This document shows, piece after piece, positions 38,456 through 48,807 of a DNA stretch of 64,000 nucleotides (position 1 is the stretch's first letter; the number at the start of each line of letters is the position of its first letter). The notes beneath the pieces were generated by a model. That model did no database searches. It had not been told where the DNA came from and saw only the letters and a program-made list of their open reading frames with translations. The DNA is from Bacteroidetes bacterium endosymbiont of Geopemphigus sp. (GTDB lineage Bacteria; Bacteroidota; Bacteroidia; Flavobacteriales; Blattabacteriaceae): contig NZ_PEIH01000005.1 of assembly GCF_002904345.1 (NCBI RefSeq), forward strand, positions 550,449 to 614,448. The letters run 5' to 3'. A program made the translations under genes and the position numbers.

Positions 38456-38651
38456 ATATAGTACTGTAAAAAGTTACTACCTTACGTTACTTTCAAAGTC
38501 AAATTATAGCACGTATTAATTGTTGCAGTAAAACACAAATCATAGTGATGATTACGCTTCTAGTAACTGGTTTAAGAATCTTAGCAAGATATTTTATAAA
38601 AAATATATACGGGGAAAATATTAATCACTTAAAAAGTGTAAGATACAGATT

Positions 38652-38684
38652 AAGAAAAGCCACTTTTTTAGTAAGTGGCTCTAG
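38652..38684 (-). terminator. terminator after the tonB relic
   Basis: Stem GCCACTT / AAGTGGC with a 7-base loop. Read on the minus strand it is followed by TTTTCTTAAT, so it would end transcripts coming from the tonB relic. Confidence 0.6.
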
Positions 38685-38701
38685 TTTTAAGACGATGATT
38701 T

Positions 38702-39390
38702 TTATTCTTTTAAACGGAAAGTAATCATCTGTATTCTATAGGTCTTTACCTTTTTTCCGATTTGTTCAGAGGGAATCCATTTTCCACTTTTTTTTATGGC
38801 GCGTTCAGTTTCTTTTCTTAACTCTTTAGGTCCGGAGACAACCGCTACATTATTAACTGTTCCATCTATATCTACTAAGAAACGAAGGATGATAGAACCC
38901 TGGATTCCTTCATCTTGAGCTTCTTCAGAATATTCAAGTGTATTACATAAAATCCTCTCCAGTCTCCGTGATATCTGGCTTCGACTTCAACATTTGACAA
39001 AGGGTTTTCTTCACCTTTAGAAGTCTGAGAGTCTCCAACGTTAGGAACCGGAGGTGATGGTAGATCAACACCCTTTATTCCTTCAATTTTCTTTATTCCG
39101 ATAGCTTGATCTCTAACATCTTCCTGCCTTGGACGAATCTCTTGAGGCTTGACTTCATTATCCGGTACTATTTTAGGAGGTGTGAATTTTTCTACAGCCT
39201 GCTTACAAAGCTATTTAACCTCACGAGGTTAATGTGGTAAAGGTGGAAGTTTAGATCCTTCTATTTTGATATCCTCAAGTTTCACTTCTCTTATGTGAAT
39301 GGAGGTTTTATTGTATAACTCTTTTTTATTGGAGCTGAATAAAAAATAAAATACCTAAAACCGGAATAGTGCTGAAATTAAAAAGGATAA
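38702..39390 (-). pseudogene. tonB: broken energy transducer TonB
   Basis: The C-terminal domain is clear: EYSEEAQDEGIQGSIILRFL, VDIDGTVNNVAVVSGPKELR, and the ending KVKTYRIQMITFRLKE at the stop. Before it lie proline-rich and charged segments (PPKIVPDNEVKPQEIRPRQE, VDLPSPPVPNVGDSQTSKGE) typical of the periplasmic span. Frameshifts near 38950 and upstream, plus stops in the N-terminal part, break the gene. TonB transmits membrane energy to outer-membrane receptors; a receptor relic lies further right. Confidence 0.85.
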
Positions 39391-40262
39391 TCTAAGTCTC
39401 GTGCCTTTCTCACAACAAAGGGTATTCGAACAGGAGCTAACTGAGATTTCTTAAAGATGAGCTGTCCTTTTTCATAACGCATAAAATTGGCAAAGCCTCG
39501 GGCAATACCAGCACAATTTTCTTTAACGACATAATATATGCGGCGTATCCAAGGATATCTACCAGAGATAATATTGGCTTAGTAAGGTTGCAGAAAAACC
39601 TCTTCTCGGGAGAATCTATATGTTTCAAGGCAGCTACACTGATCGTTTTTAAAATTCAAGGATTGAGAATTTTTCTCGTTCATCAGTCAGCTTAACCCAA
39701 CGAAACCTATAGCTTTAAGGTGAATCGCTACGTAATCTATTACCGATTTGCTACTTTTGGCTCCCAAAACCTCTTTAGAAAAAAAAGCCTTGACTACCTC
39801 ATCAAGCAAATAGCGTACCGTTGCGGTAGCTTTAGTCTCATCCATGACAGCCTGCTATCTTTTCTTGTTATTACCCTTCAACAAAGAACGAAGCTCTTCT
39901 ATTTTAAATCGCTTTTTAAGAGCTTTTGGATGAACAATAACGGCCAATGCATCATAAGATATTAGCTCAAATTTAGGCACGTAATAAGAATTTTTCGCTT
40001 GCATGAAAGTTTCCTCTTTAGGAGTCAATCCCCTTGAAATAATCATCATCTGTATGCAATTATCTAAAAGATCTCGAATGCATTTGGATTCACGTTTGTA
40101 TATAACCTTGATTTTAACATCAGGATTCTGAGATAAAAAAACTTTGATTTGTTCTTGAATGACAGGTTGAAAAGATTCATCTGCGCCCAGTCTTAAAACA
40201 CCTCTTGGAAGTTCCGCCGGAGGGAAAGGTATTTTTTATAACAAGAGAAAAGTACAAGGAAA
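39375..40262 (-). pseudogene. broken phosphate-binding (PstS-like) protein
   Basis: Fragments of a PBP-type substrate-binding protein: LGADESF-like start, FLSQNPDVKIKVIYKRESKC, MIISRGLTPKEETFMQAKNS, YDALAVIVHPKALKKRFKIE, then after frameshifts IISGRYPWIRRIYYVVKENC, GIARGFANFMRYEKGQLIFK and KSQLAPVRIPFVVRKARDLD. The order and the GFANFxxxEKGQLI block fit PstS proteins of Bacteroidota. Several shifts and stops exclude function. It precedes tonB on the same strand, and the two probably formed one unit. Confidence 0.82.
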
Positions 40263-40344
40263 CTTTCTATAAAAAGGCTATAAATGAAATAAACTAATAC
40301 AGGTTTTGCTTGATAAATACGAACAGAGAAATAATTTTTAAATT

Positions 40345-40853
40345 AAACGAATTACCCCTCAACCTTTTCTGGAACCGGAGGCGCCAGTGGGTTGAGTAGT
40401 AAAATCATCCTGTTTTTCATGTATAATAACAGATTTTCCTACAATATTTTTTCCGGATCATTACATTTTATACACCATCTATCAGTCACTAGAGCATAAA
40501 AAACCTTTACCCTTCGTGTTGATATAGAGGTTGCCAATATCACCATTATGAAACTGCCCACTCCCCCATTTTCCATGGGGGGGTGATGTTGTGGAATTCC
40601 AGTGGCCACCGGAAGAGATTCCATCTGCTGCGCTGCAATCACCTTTTTCATGAATATGCATAGCCCGAGTTCCCCGACCGGAGCCGCTCACGAAAGCACT
40701 CATGAAGACTTTTCCATTTTTTTCTTGTACAAACTTTACCTCTCCTGAAATTCCATATTTGCCTAATGGGCACAAAAGTGCAATAGCAACAGGTTTACAA
40801 CTAAAAAACAAGGCTATAAAAAATACAAATAAAAGCCTCTGAAAACATTTCAT
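40345..40853 (-). pseudogene. sodC: broken Cu/Zn superoxide dismutase lipoprotein
   Basis: Begins with a lipoprotein signal (LLFVFFIALFFSCKPVA), then the Cu/Zn SOD core: GTRAMHIHEKGDCSAADGIS with the copper histidines, SGGHWNSTTSPPHGKWGSGQ and FHNGDIGNLYI. Near 40500 the frame changes, and WCIKCNDPEKI continues in a second frame and GKSVIIHEKQDDFTTQPTGA in another, with SGSRKG then a TGA in place of the final cysteine codon before GVI. These changes remove the last metal ligands. The enzyme would have detoxified superoxide in the periplasm. Confidence 0.88.
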
Positions 40854-40892
40854 GCTTAAAAAATTAGTTGATATAAAGTTTAAGATACCAAA

Positions 40893-42353
40893 TTACTGGT
40901 AATAATTTGGTGCTTCCTTGGTGATGATCACATCATGCGGATGACTTTCCTGCAAACCTGAATTAGTGATCCTTATAAAACGTCCTTTTAACATAAGATC
41001 GGCAATAGTAGGTGTTCCACAATAGCCCATACCAGAGCGCAAACCGCCACATAACTGATAAATAACATCAGAGAGTTTTCCCTTATAAGGTACACGTGCT
41101 TCAATACCTTCAGGAACAAGCTTTTTATTTCCAGATTGAAAATAACGGTCTTTACTTCCGCGTTTCATAGCGGCCAATGAGCCCATACCCACGTAGGTTT
41201 TAAACTTTCGGCCCTGATAGATAATTTCTTCACCCGGGGCCTCATCAGCGCCTGCCAGCAAGCCACCGATCATCACACATCCCGCACCTGCGGCAATGGC
41301 TTTAACAATATCTCCTGATAGCTTTATGCCCCCATCAGCAATTACAGTGACCTTTTTGATTTTAGCATATTCATATACCTCGTTAATAGCCGTAACCTGG
41401 GGCATGCCTGTGCCAGCTACTACCCGCGTTGTACATATAGAACCTGGACCCACTCCTACTTTTAGAATATTGGCACCGGCCTCTATAAGATCCTTAGCGG
41501 CCTCGGCTGTAACAATATTTCCACCTACCAGGGCAATTTTAGGATAAGCCAAACGTATCTCTTTAATTTTTTTTAATACCCCAATGGAATGGCCATGAGC
41601 AGAGTCCAGGGTAATAACATCTACACCCGCTTTTATAAGGGCTTTGACACGTTCCATAGTATCATCGGCTATACCTACGGCTGCACCCACACGCAGTCTT
41701 CCACGATGATCTTTACAAGCTTGAGGATACTCTACAAGACTGTCAATATCTCGTATTGTGATCAGGCCAAAAAGACGCCCCAGTTCATCGACAATAGGTA
41801 ATTTTTCAATACGATTTTGCAATAAAATTTCCTTAGCTTGCTCCAGAGTAGTATGCTTTCCTGAAGTAATCAGATTTTTTTTGGTCATGACCACTTCCAC
41901 ATAGGTGTCAAGATCTGTGCGATACTTAATGTCTCTGTTGGTAATAATCCCTACCAAAGTCCGGTCGGATTTTATGACGGGTAGACCCGATATGCGATAG
42001 TGCGTCATAATTCGATGCGCATCCCCAAGGGTAGACTCAGGCGAAAGGGTGACAGGATCATCAATCATACCGTTTTCGCTACGTTTTACACGATCCACCT
42101 TAGCTGCTTGCTCTGCAATAGTCATGTTCTTATGAATAAACCCCAAGCCACCTTCTCTGGCAAGAGCAGCTGCAAGCGAAGCCTCGGTAACTGTGTCCAT
42201 AGCTGCACTTACAATGGGGATATTCAGTACAATATCAGAAGTAAGAGGGCTTTGCAGGCAAGCTTCAGAGGGTAAAATCTTAGAAAATGAAGGAACGAGC
42301 AGTACGTCATCGAAGGTAAGGCCTTCTTTAATGATTTTATTGTATAATGACAT
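40893..42353 (-). CDS. guaB: IMP dehydrogenase
   Basis: A 486-residue IMPDH that oxidises IMP to XMP, first step to GMP. TIM-barrel with GLTFDDVLLVPSFSKILPSE, a two-CBS Bateman insert (LVGIITNRDIKYR, LFGLITIRDIDSL), DSAHGHSIGVLKKIKEI, KVGVGPGSICTTRVVAGTGM with the catalytic Cys, and the flap region MGSLAAMKRGSKDRYFQ with YKGKLSDVIYQLCGGLRSGM. I chose the ATG at 42353 (MSLYNKIIKEGLTFDD) over one five codons upstream. Together with intact guaA it gives a complete route from IMP to GMP. Confidence 0.96.
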   Translation of the reverse strand: MSLYNKIIKEGLTFDDVLLVPSFSKILPSEACLQSPLTSDIVLNIPIVSAAMDTVTEASLAAALAREGGLGFIHKNMTIAEQAAKVDRVKRSENGMIDDPVTLSPESTLGDAHRIMTHYRISGLPVIKSDRTLVGIITNRDIKYRTDLDTYVEVVMTKKNLITSGKHTTLEQAKEILLQNRIEKLPIVDELGRLFGLITIRDIDSLVEYPQACKDHRGRLRVGAAVGIADDTMERVKALIKAGVDVITLDSAHGHSIGVLKKIKEIRLAYPKIALVGGNIVTAEAAKDLIEAGANILKVGVGPGSICTTRVVAGTGMPQVTAINEVYEYAKIKKVTVIADGGIKLSGDIVKAIAAGAGCVMIGGLLAGADEAPGEEIIYQGRKFKTYVGMGSLAAMKRGSKDRYFQSGNKKLVPEGIEARVPYKGKLSDVIYQLCGGLRSGMGYCGTPTIADLMLKGRFIRITNSGLQESHPHDVIITKEAPNYYQ

Positions 42354-42467
42354 GAAGATTTTTACCAAGCAAATTATACAAAATCAATTATATTTTCCGT
42401 TAAGAAAATGTCTAAAAATCAGCATTGTGCCAAAAGGTTTATTTTAGCCTTTGCTAAAGAACCTGAT

Positions 42468-43214
42468 ATGCATACTCTAAGAAACATCGGTCAATATTTT
42501 CTGCTTTTGGGAAAAGTGTTCAAAAAACCTGAAAAAAGGAAAATTTACCTACAAATGACCCTGCGTGAGATCGACAATCTAGGTTCCAGCTCGCTGGGTA
42601 TTGTCGCATTCATCTCTTTATTCATGGGATCCGTAGTAGCCATACAGATGTACAATAACCTTAAGCAAGCCACTATTCCTATCCCCAACGACTACATAGG
42701 ACATGCCACAAAAATGATCTTGATTCTTGAGTTCTGCCCTACTATAATATCAATCATCTTAGCTGGTAAGGTAGGCTCATTCATCGCCTCTAGTATTGGA
42801 ACTATGCGTACTACTGAGCAAATCGATGCTTTGGAAGTTATGGGGGTAAATTCTGTTTCATTTTTAATCCTGCCTAAGGTTACGGCCTGTGTACTTTTTA
42901 ATCCGATATTAATTCTAATCAGCCTTTCACTGGGAATTTTTGGAGGCTGGTTTACCGGTGAACTCACCGGTAAATGGGCCAGCGCTCAGTACATTACAGG
43001 TCTGCAAATGCAAGAAACTCCATGGTTTTACTGGTATTGCATTACAAAAACCATAGTCTTTGCCTTTGTTATCGCTACAGTACCTGCTTTTTTTGGATAT
43101 TATGTAAAAGGCGGCTCGCTCGAGGTAGGCAAAGCCAGCACACAGGCCGTGGTATGGACCTGCGTTCTTATAATCGTTTTGGATTTGGTTATCACTCAAA
43201 TGATGCTAAGCTGA
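42468..43214 (+). CDS. mlaE: MlaE-type ABC transporter permease
   Basis: A 248-residue membrane protein of the MlaE/YrbE family: LREIDNLGSSSLGIVAFISL, FMGSVVAIQMYNNLK, LEFCPTIISIILAGKVGSFI, ASSIGTMRTTEQIDALEVMG and the C-terminal helices. The Mla system moves phospholipids between outer and inner membrane to keep outer-membrane asymmetry. I chose ATG 42468 (MHTLRNIGQYFLLLGKVF), which fits homologues. Its stop overlaps the ATPase start (TGATG). The lipid-binding mlaD gene is not adjacent. Confidence 0.9.
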   Translation: MHTLRNIGQYFLLLGKVFKKPEKRKIYLQMTLREIDNLGSSSLGIVAFISLFMGSVVAIQMYNNLKQATIPIPNDYIGHATKMILILEFCPTIISIILAGKVGSFIASSIGTMRTTEQIDALEVMGVNSVSFLILPKVTACVLFNPILILISLSLGIFGGWFTGELTGKWASAQYITGLQMQETPWFYWYCITKTIVFAFVIATVPAFFGYYVKGGSLEVGKASTQAVVWTCVLIIVLDLVITQMMLS

Positions 43215-43978
43215 TGATTAAAGTATGTGATTTAAAGAAATCTTTCCAAGATATAGAAATTCTTAAGGGTATATCAATAGACCTTGAGGAAGGAAAAACC
43301 AATCTTATCATCGGACAAAGCGGATCGGGTAAAACGGTATTTGTCAAATGTTTACTTGGACTACTCATTCCCGATTTTGGACAAATCTTTTATAAAGGAA
43401 TCGATAGCAACGCTATGAATCTTGAAGAGCGGAGGAAACTCCGAGCAAAAATAGGAGTGGTTTTTCAAGGAAGTGCTCTCTTTGATTCGATGAGCGTAGA
43501 GGAAAACGTGATGTTTCCTTTAAAGATGTTCACAGAGCAAAGCCCAAAAGAAATGAAAGAAAATGTTAACCGAGTACTTGAGCGAGTGAAACTTGAGAGC
43601 GCTCATCAAAAATATCCTTCTGAGCTCTCAGGAGGCATGCAAAAACGCGTAGCTATAGCGCGAGCCATTGTGAACAATCCAGATTTTTTATTCTGTGATG
43701 AGCCCAATTCAGGACTGGACCCTAAAACAGCCATCGTTATCGATCAACTTATTCAGGAGCTTACAAAGGAATACAGCACCACCACGGTTATCAACACCCA
43801 TGATATGAACTCAGTAATGGAGATCGGAGAGAAAATTATCTTTCTTAAAAACGGCTTTAAACAATGGGAAGGTAGTTCTAATAAAATTTTAACAACTACT
43901 AATGAATCTGTGTTAGATTTTGTGTACTCTTCTAACTTATTTAAAAAAATTCGTTCAAATATTATTAAAAATAATTAA
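43214..43978 (+). CDS. mlaF: MlaF-type ABC transporter ATPase
   Basis: A 254-residue ABC ATPase. Walker A LIIGQSGSGKTVFVKCLLGL near residue 32, Q-loop VVFQGSALFDSMSVEENVMF, signature ELSGGMQKRVAIARAIVNNP, Walker B FLFCDEPNSGLDPKTAI and switch VINTHDMNSVMEIGEKI. The start is the ATG overlapping the mlaE stop; frame upstream of it is only a shadow of mlaE. Works with MlaE in phospholipid transport at the inner membrane. Confidence 0.92.
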   Translation: MIKVCDLKKSFQDIEILKGISIDLEEGKTNLIIGQSGSGKTVFVKCLLGLLIPDFGQIFYKGIDSNAMNLEERRKLRAKIGVVFQGSALFDSMSVEENVMFPLKMFTEQSPKEMKENVNRVLERVKLESAHQKYPSELSGGMQKRVAIARAIVNNPDFLFCDEPNSGLDPKTAIVIDQLIQELTKEYSTTTVINTHDMNSVMEIGEKIIFLKNGFKQWEGSSNKILTTTNESVLDFVYSSNLFKKIRSNIIKNN

Positions 43979-43989
43979 AATCAATTCTT

Positions 43990-44589
43990 ATGAAAGAAAT
44001 TAAATGGGGATTGCTCGTCATCTTTATAAGTTTATCAGTGAGCGCGCAGAGGATCTCTTATGGTCTTAAAGGCGGAACGCTTTATAATTTTAAAGGAAAA
44101 TTAAAAGAAATCGGAAAGCTTTACAGCGATAAAGGCAGCGGTAACATCGGCTGGCAAATCGGAGGTTATGCGCGCATTTCACTACCCTTGCTTCATCTGC
44201 AACCGGAACTCTCATTCACAAAATTTTCCCGTAACTACCAAACTTCTTCCAATGAAGCTTTCGAAGAGAAAATTTCCAAACTGGACTTGCCCATGCTTGT
44301 AGGTTTTTATCCATTTGTTATGACACGCCTTTATATCGGTCCAGTACTCTCATTCAACTTAAACTCTAAAGCTACTCTTAAAAACATAAGCAATTATAAG
44401 GGAAGCGATTTCAATATGGGTTTGCAAGTCGGCGTAGGCATAGATTTCTCAAGATTGAGTTTTTATTTTCGTTGGGAAACGAGCGTGAGTCCTTCAGAAA
44501 TCAAATTTGTTCAGGAAAGTCTCAATACAAGATTATCTATTGATAATCGACCTTCGATGCTCTTACTTACGGAAAGCTATCGCTTATAG
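43990..44589 (+). CDS. PorT-like outer-membrane beta-barrel protein
   Basis: A 199-residue protein with a signal peptide (WGLLVIFISLSVSAQ) and alternating strands: RISYGLKGGTLYNFKGKLKE, NIGWQIGGYARISLPLLHLQ, PELSFTKFSRNY, LDLPMLVGFYPFVMTRLYIG and FNMGLQVGVGIDFSRLSFYF. This is the pattern of the eight-strand PorT/OMP_b-brl_2 family. Some members assist the type 9 secretion system; most have no known role. It follows mlaF by 11 bases and is probably in the same transcript. It is one of the few intact surface proteins here. Confidence 0.8.
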   Translation: MKEIKWGLLVIFISLSVSAQRISYGLKGGTLYNFKGKLKEIGKLYSDKGSGNIGWQIGGYARISLPLLHLQPELSFTKFSRNYQTSSNEAFEEKISKLDLPMLVGFYPFVMTRLYIGPVLSFNLNSKATLKNISNYKGSDFNMGLQVGVGIDFSRLSFYFRWETSVSPSEIKFVQESLNTRLSIDNRPSMLLLTESYRL

Positions 44590-44594
44590 AAAAC

Positions 44595-44622
44595 AAAGCG
44601 GCCCACCAGCCGCTTTTATAAT
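44595..44622. terminator. terminator between convergent genes
   Basis: GC-rich stem AAAGCGGC / GCCGCTTT with a six-base CCACCA loop, followed by TTTTATAA on the plus strand and GTTTTC on the minus side. It sits between the PorT-like gene and the convergent receptor relic. Confidence 0.75.
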
Positions 44623-46893
44623 CCTATGTCAACAGGTGCTTTTCCTTCTCCTGAGTTAACAGGTTTAAATTCTACTTTTTTAATTTTTCCACCCATGTTA
44701 TAAAAAAATCCTACAAATATTTCCGGAAACTGCGGAGGACTAAATTTAATTATTTGTCTGTAAGTATGGTCAACTTTAGATCTAAAGCGAAATGTATTAA
44801 GTATATAGATTAAACGAAGAGTAAAGTCGCTTTTCCCCTGAAAAACAGAGGCGCGCAGAGTTATATTGACTTGAAAAATAGATTTAAAATAACCCTGCAA
44901 AGAAAAGTTTAAATCTGTTTCCAGTATTTAAATCCCATTGGTTAAGCCTTTGAGAGCTTAAGTCGTGAAATCCATCAATATATGAATTATAAAGTTCAAA
45001 ACCTCCGCTAACAGACTACCATGAAAACGGTTTATAAGTGCCATGATTTTTATACCATAAGACTGCTGCTTTCCATAATTACCCCAACCGATGATAGTCA
45101 ATATGCCAGGATCAGGTCCAGCAGCACTAGAATTCGCTTTAAATATACGATGCATAGCATGTTTGTATGGCGATAAAATAAGCCAGAGTTAAGATCTCCT
45201 TTTTTAAATCGACGCATATAATTCCACTCTATCGAACTTGCATATTGCGACTTAAGATCGGAATTTCCTATAAGTATAATATTTCGTCGGGAAGAGTCCG
45301 GTGATGGATTTAACATATCATTATTAGGACGACTCACTCTTCGGGTGTAATTTAAAGAAAACTGGTCTTTATCATTGATATCGTAGATAAGATGCACCGA
45401 TGGATAAAGAGAAAAAGATTTTTAGCTTTGAAAGATGATTCAAATAATGTATGTTCCTTTGAACTTACTCTTCTCTAAGGCCTAACTGCAATCCCAAGTG
45501 CTCCCACTTAGAAGCATAGGTAAGGTATCCCGAATAAATATCCCTGGAGAAATCTAATAAGAAAATAGAGTGTGACGATCATTACTAAAACTATTTCGTC
45601 TGTATTGCAAGCCGTTTTCAAGCTTAGCGCCTTTTGAGAGCGGTAAAGTATAATCAAGTTGAGCCTTCCGGTGGTGCGCATTTATTCCCTTGAAATTTCG
45701 ATTTTCTTTCAGCCAATCGGTAGCTTGTAAATAAATAACGTCGAAAATCAACTCGTGCTCTTCTTTCTCAAAACTATGCTTAAAATTTAAACTGTAGTTC
45801 TGATTGTAAGAGTTGTTCTTTTCCGAAAAAGAATGATCTTTTAGCCTACTACCATCTCTGTAAAAAGTAAAAGATTTTTTCTCAGTTCCATCATAAGGCA
45901 AAATAGTATGCATACTAGAAAAAGTGAGTTCATTTTTTTCATCTTAATATAATCAAAACCGGCTTTAATAAAATGAAATTCATTTATCAAGGTCGAAAGA
46001 CTTTCATAAAATTAGTTTCGATCCAGACGCTCACCGGTCATCTTATAATGACGTCGAGCTTTGTTATAGCCGTAATTAGTGAAAAAATTGAATTTTCCTA
46101 TGTTAAGATTAGTACTTACAGAGGTGTTGTACGACATATGTTTTGAAAGGTCAACCCACTGTTCAAATTAATATGATAGCCTTTTCGTTTGCTCTTTTTT
46201 AAGATAATATTAATTATACCATGACACGCCTTCAAAATTATATTTGCTCGAAGGAGAAGTGATAAGCGCTACTTTATTATAGCATCCGAGGAGAGAGGAG
46301 AGTTGCTTTAAAAGTTGCTCGGCAGGGTATATTCGAAGGCTTTCTATCAACGAGAACCATAGCATTAGAATCCCCCTGGAGGCTTAAAGCACCAGTTTGT
46401 TGGTACTACGTTTACCGAGATGTGTGATATTGTTAAGCACATCAGTTGCTGAAGAACCTGCCGATATAAAGTCTTTTCCAACGTTCACCTACTTTACGGT
46501 CTATTTTATTAACTATGGTAGTACGCTCTTCCATCTTAACGACTTCATCAGAGGCGTAGGCCTTTAGAAAAATATCTTTTAAAACAATGGGTTTATTAAA
46601 AATCTCTATCTTCTGGCTGTACGACTGAAATCCAGACATTCCAACTTGCAAAACATACGTTCCGTTTGAGAGGTTCTTCAAATGAAAAATGTCCTTTTCA
46701 TCGCTGAGCGTTTCAGCTGTGATTCGACCATTTAGATCTTTAAGCTCTATGCGAATATATGGAAAGGGATCTGAAAGGGGCTCATCTAATATACGCCCGC
46801 TGACTTCTGTCGCGGACTCTTGCGCATAAAAATATAAAAAAGGTAAAAAAATAAAAAGACAAATAATCGCATATAACTTAATAATAAGGTTTT
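44619..46893 (-). pseudogene. broken TonB-dependent outer-membrane receptor
   Basis: N-terminal part: signal region AIICLFIFLPFLYFYAQ, then a carboxypeptidase-like regulatory domain (SATEVSGRILDEPLSDPFPY, LSNGTYVLQVGMSGFQSYSQ) and KMEERTTIVNKIDRKV, the usual start of the plug in the outer-membrane barrel family. Further left, barrel strands appear in changing frames: HTILPYDGTEKKSFTFYRDG, YSLNFKHSFEKEEHELIFDV, LEWNYMRRFKKGDLNSGLFY and a C-terminal RQIIKFSPPQFPEIFVGFFY. At least eight shifts or stops break it. The substrate cannot be inferred. The tonB gene needed to energise it is broken too. Confidence 0.88.
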
Positions 46894-46938
46894 AATGAAA
46901 CATTGGTGATAATATGCTTTATGATGTCATACCATTAC

Positions 46939-47778
46939 TTAATGAAGAGGCCGTTTTTTTACCATACCCCCACGAATATCTTTGATGCTTTGTGTAATTA
47001 TAAAAGCTTCGACATCTATGGAGGACACTTCACTTTTAAGCTTAGCGATTTCCAAACGTGTAATAATGGTGGATAAAATTTCCAATTCTTTAAGATTATA
47101 ACCGCTTTTACCACTGTAAATGGTCACTCCCCAACCGAGTTTTTCAGTAATCATATTGCGTACCTCAACAGGAGAGGCGGTTATAATGGTTACCTCGGTA
47201 TATTCTTCTATACCGTTAATAATAAAATCTATGGTCTTTGAGGCGATCAGATAAGTAAGAATCGAGTATAGAGCTGATTCAACCGAGAGTATCATGGCAG
47301 CTACAAGGAAAATAACTACGTTGATAAGCATGATCACATCGCTTACCGAAAGACTTATGTTACGACTGACATAAACGGCAAATACTTCTGTTCCATCAAG
47401 AACACCTCCACCACGTATAGCCAACCCTATACCCGCTCCTAAGAAAAAGCCGCCAAATACCGAGGCCAATAATTTATCCTTTGTTACTAAAGGAAAATCG
47501 ATAAAAGTCAATACCAGGGCGAGAGCTAGAATGGCAAATAAGGTTCTCAGAGCAAAGCCTTTTCCGATTTGCCTGAGCGCAAGGATAATAAATGGAATAT
47601 TAAGAATAACTAAAAAAAATTGTAAAGACCAAAAAGGAGGAGTAATTTTATCGAGTAGTAATGAGATTCCGGTAATGCCCCCATCTATAAAGGAATTTGG
47701 CAGTAAAAAGCTTTCCATACCGAAAGCCGCACTTACCACACCCAAAGCAATACTGATATATTGTCTTGTAAATTTCAT
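46939..47778 (-). CDS. YitT family membrane protein
   Basis: A 279-residue protein with five to six membrane helices (ISIALGVVSAAFGMESFLLP, DGGITGISLLLDKITPPFWS, FLGAGIGLAIRGGGVLDGTE, IMLINVVIFLVAAMILSVES) and a C-terminal cytosolic DUF2179 domain (EVTIITASPVEVRNMITEKL, GVTIYSGKSGYNLKELEIL). The family is widespread and of unknown transport role. ATG 47778 (MKFTRQY) is chosen; another ATG lies four codons upstream. A TAAATTTG box lies about 50 bases upstream. Confidence 0.88.
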   Translation of the reverse strand: MKFTRQYISIALGVVSAAFGMESFLLPNSFIDGGITGISLLLDKITPPFWSLQFFLVILNIPFIILALRQIGKGFALRTLFAILALALVLTFIDFPLVTKDKLLASVFGGFFLGAGIGLAIRGGGVLDGTEVFAVYVSRNISLSVSDVIMLINVVIFLVAAMILSVESALYSILTYLIASKTIDFIINGIEEYTEVTIITASPVEVRNMITEKLGWGVTIYSGKSGYNLKELEILSTIITRLEIAKLKSEVSSIDVEAFIITQSIKDIRGGMVKKRPLH

Positions 47779-47828
47779 CCCAAGCACCATAATATATTTT
47801 TCTTGTAAACGAACAAAATAATTTACGC

Positions 47829-47836
47829 CAAATTTA
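47829..47836 (-). promoter_or_regulatory. -7 promoter box TAAATTTG before the YitT gene
   Basis: Exact TAnnTTTG match on the minus strand, 50 bases before the start codon. It stands back to back with the tmRNA promoter. Confidence 0.5.
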
Positions 47837-47858
47837 CATCTACGTTATATAAAAAACT

Positions 47859-47866
47859 TAGATTTG
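47859..47866 (+). promoter_or_regulatory. -7 promoter box TAGATTTG before tmRNA
   Basis: Exact TAnnTTTG match, 26 bases before the mature 5' end of the tmRNA, leaving a short precursor leader for RNase P to remove. Confidence 0.6.
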
Positions 47867-47892
47867 TGTTCTCTAAACATTATTTATTTTAA

Positions 47893-48295
47893 GGGGCTGA
47901 AACGGATTTGACAGCAAGGTCAATAAATAAGTAAGCATACTGTGCCATGTGAAGCAAGCACGTAAATCTGGCATCACAAAACACAAACGGCAACGAAAAC
48001 TATGCTCTCGCTGCTTAGTTCTGAAGTTTAGCAAGAATTAAAGCCATGTTGACATTAGATGTCGAGGTGAGATATTCCTCAGAAGCCCTGCCTATCGGCG
48101 TCTGATCAAGGAGTACCGTAAAAGAAAGGCTAGGAAAGTTAATTCCTCTGAAACTTTCCAAAATTTTACGAGGATAAGGCCTCTATAGAATGCTCTTCTT
48201 CAGTAGATGGTTGAAAATCAATGAAGAGATAAGTATGTAGAAAGCTTGTTAAGTTGCTTGTATGGACGCGGGTTCGAATCCCGCCAGCTCCACCA
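47893..48295 (+). ncRNA. ssrA: transfer-messenger RNA
   Basis: Starts GGGGCTGAAACGGATTTGAC and ends GGTTCGAATCCCGCCAGCTC plus CACCA, the tRNA-Ala-like domain with the G3-U70 wobble in its acceptor stem; the 3' CCA is encoded. The tag reading frame shows AACGGCAACGAAAACTATGC and then codes LAA before TAG, giving a tag ending NGNENYALAA. tmRNA with SmpB frees stalled ribosomes and marks the product for proteolysis. The exact resume codon (ACA or the codon after it) is not certain. Confidence 0.96.
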
Positions 48296-48807
48296 AATTT
48301 AGCCGGGGCAATGAAAAATATAAAGGCTTTTAAAGTACTTTTGGCTGAATTTTCTGATATTTCAGAGCTTGAAATAATATAAAAATATAGGCAAAAAGCT
48401 GCTTCTAAGCTCTGAAATAAAATTTACAACATTTTTTAATGATTCTCCTGCTTAAATTAAGTCTCAATATATAGGGTTTACAAGAAGCTTAACGGGAAAA
48501 AGACAGATTACCTGCCGTTAAAAAGAAAAAATTCAGGCGTTTTTGAGTAAATCTGCAAAAATATTATATATACTAATCTAGTATTTATTTAGAGTCGTGT
48601 TTGAATAAACAAAATTTATTAATCGCGCATACGATTCTTAATCTCTGAAAAATTGAAATAAGAACCCATCAAATAGGCCAGGAACCTAAAACATCTTAAT
48701 TAAAGGGATAAAAAATTCTAATAGATATCTATATATATAATAATTATTATTTTTAATTTGTTTTTTTATTACTAATTTACTGTGGTAATAATTAAAATGT
48801 ATTTTTG
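48296..48807. other. intergenic stretch after tmRNA, nothing recognised
   Basis: About 510 AT-rich bases. No coherent ORF, no second RNA and no strong hairpin; CAGAGCTTGAAATAATATAA and a later AAGCTCTGAAATAA form only a weak inverted pair near 48365-48420. Confidence 0.5.
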
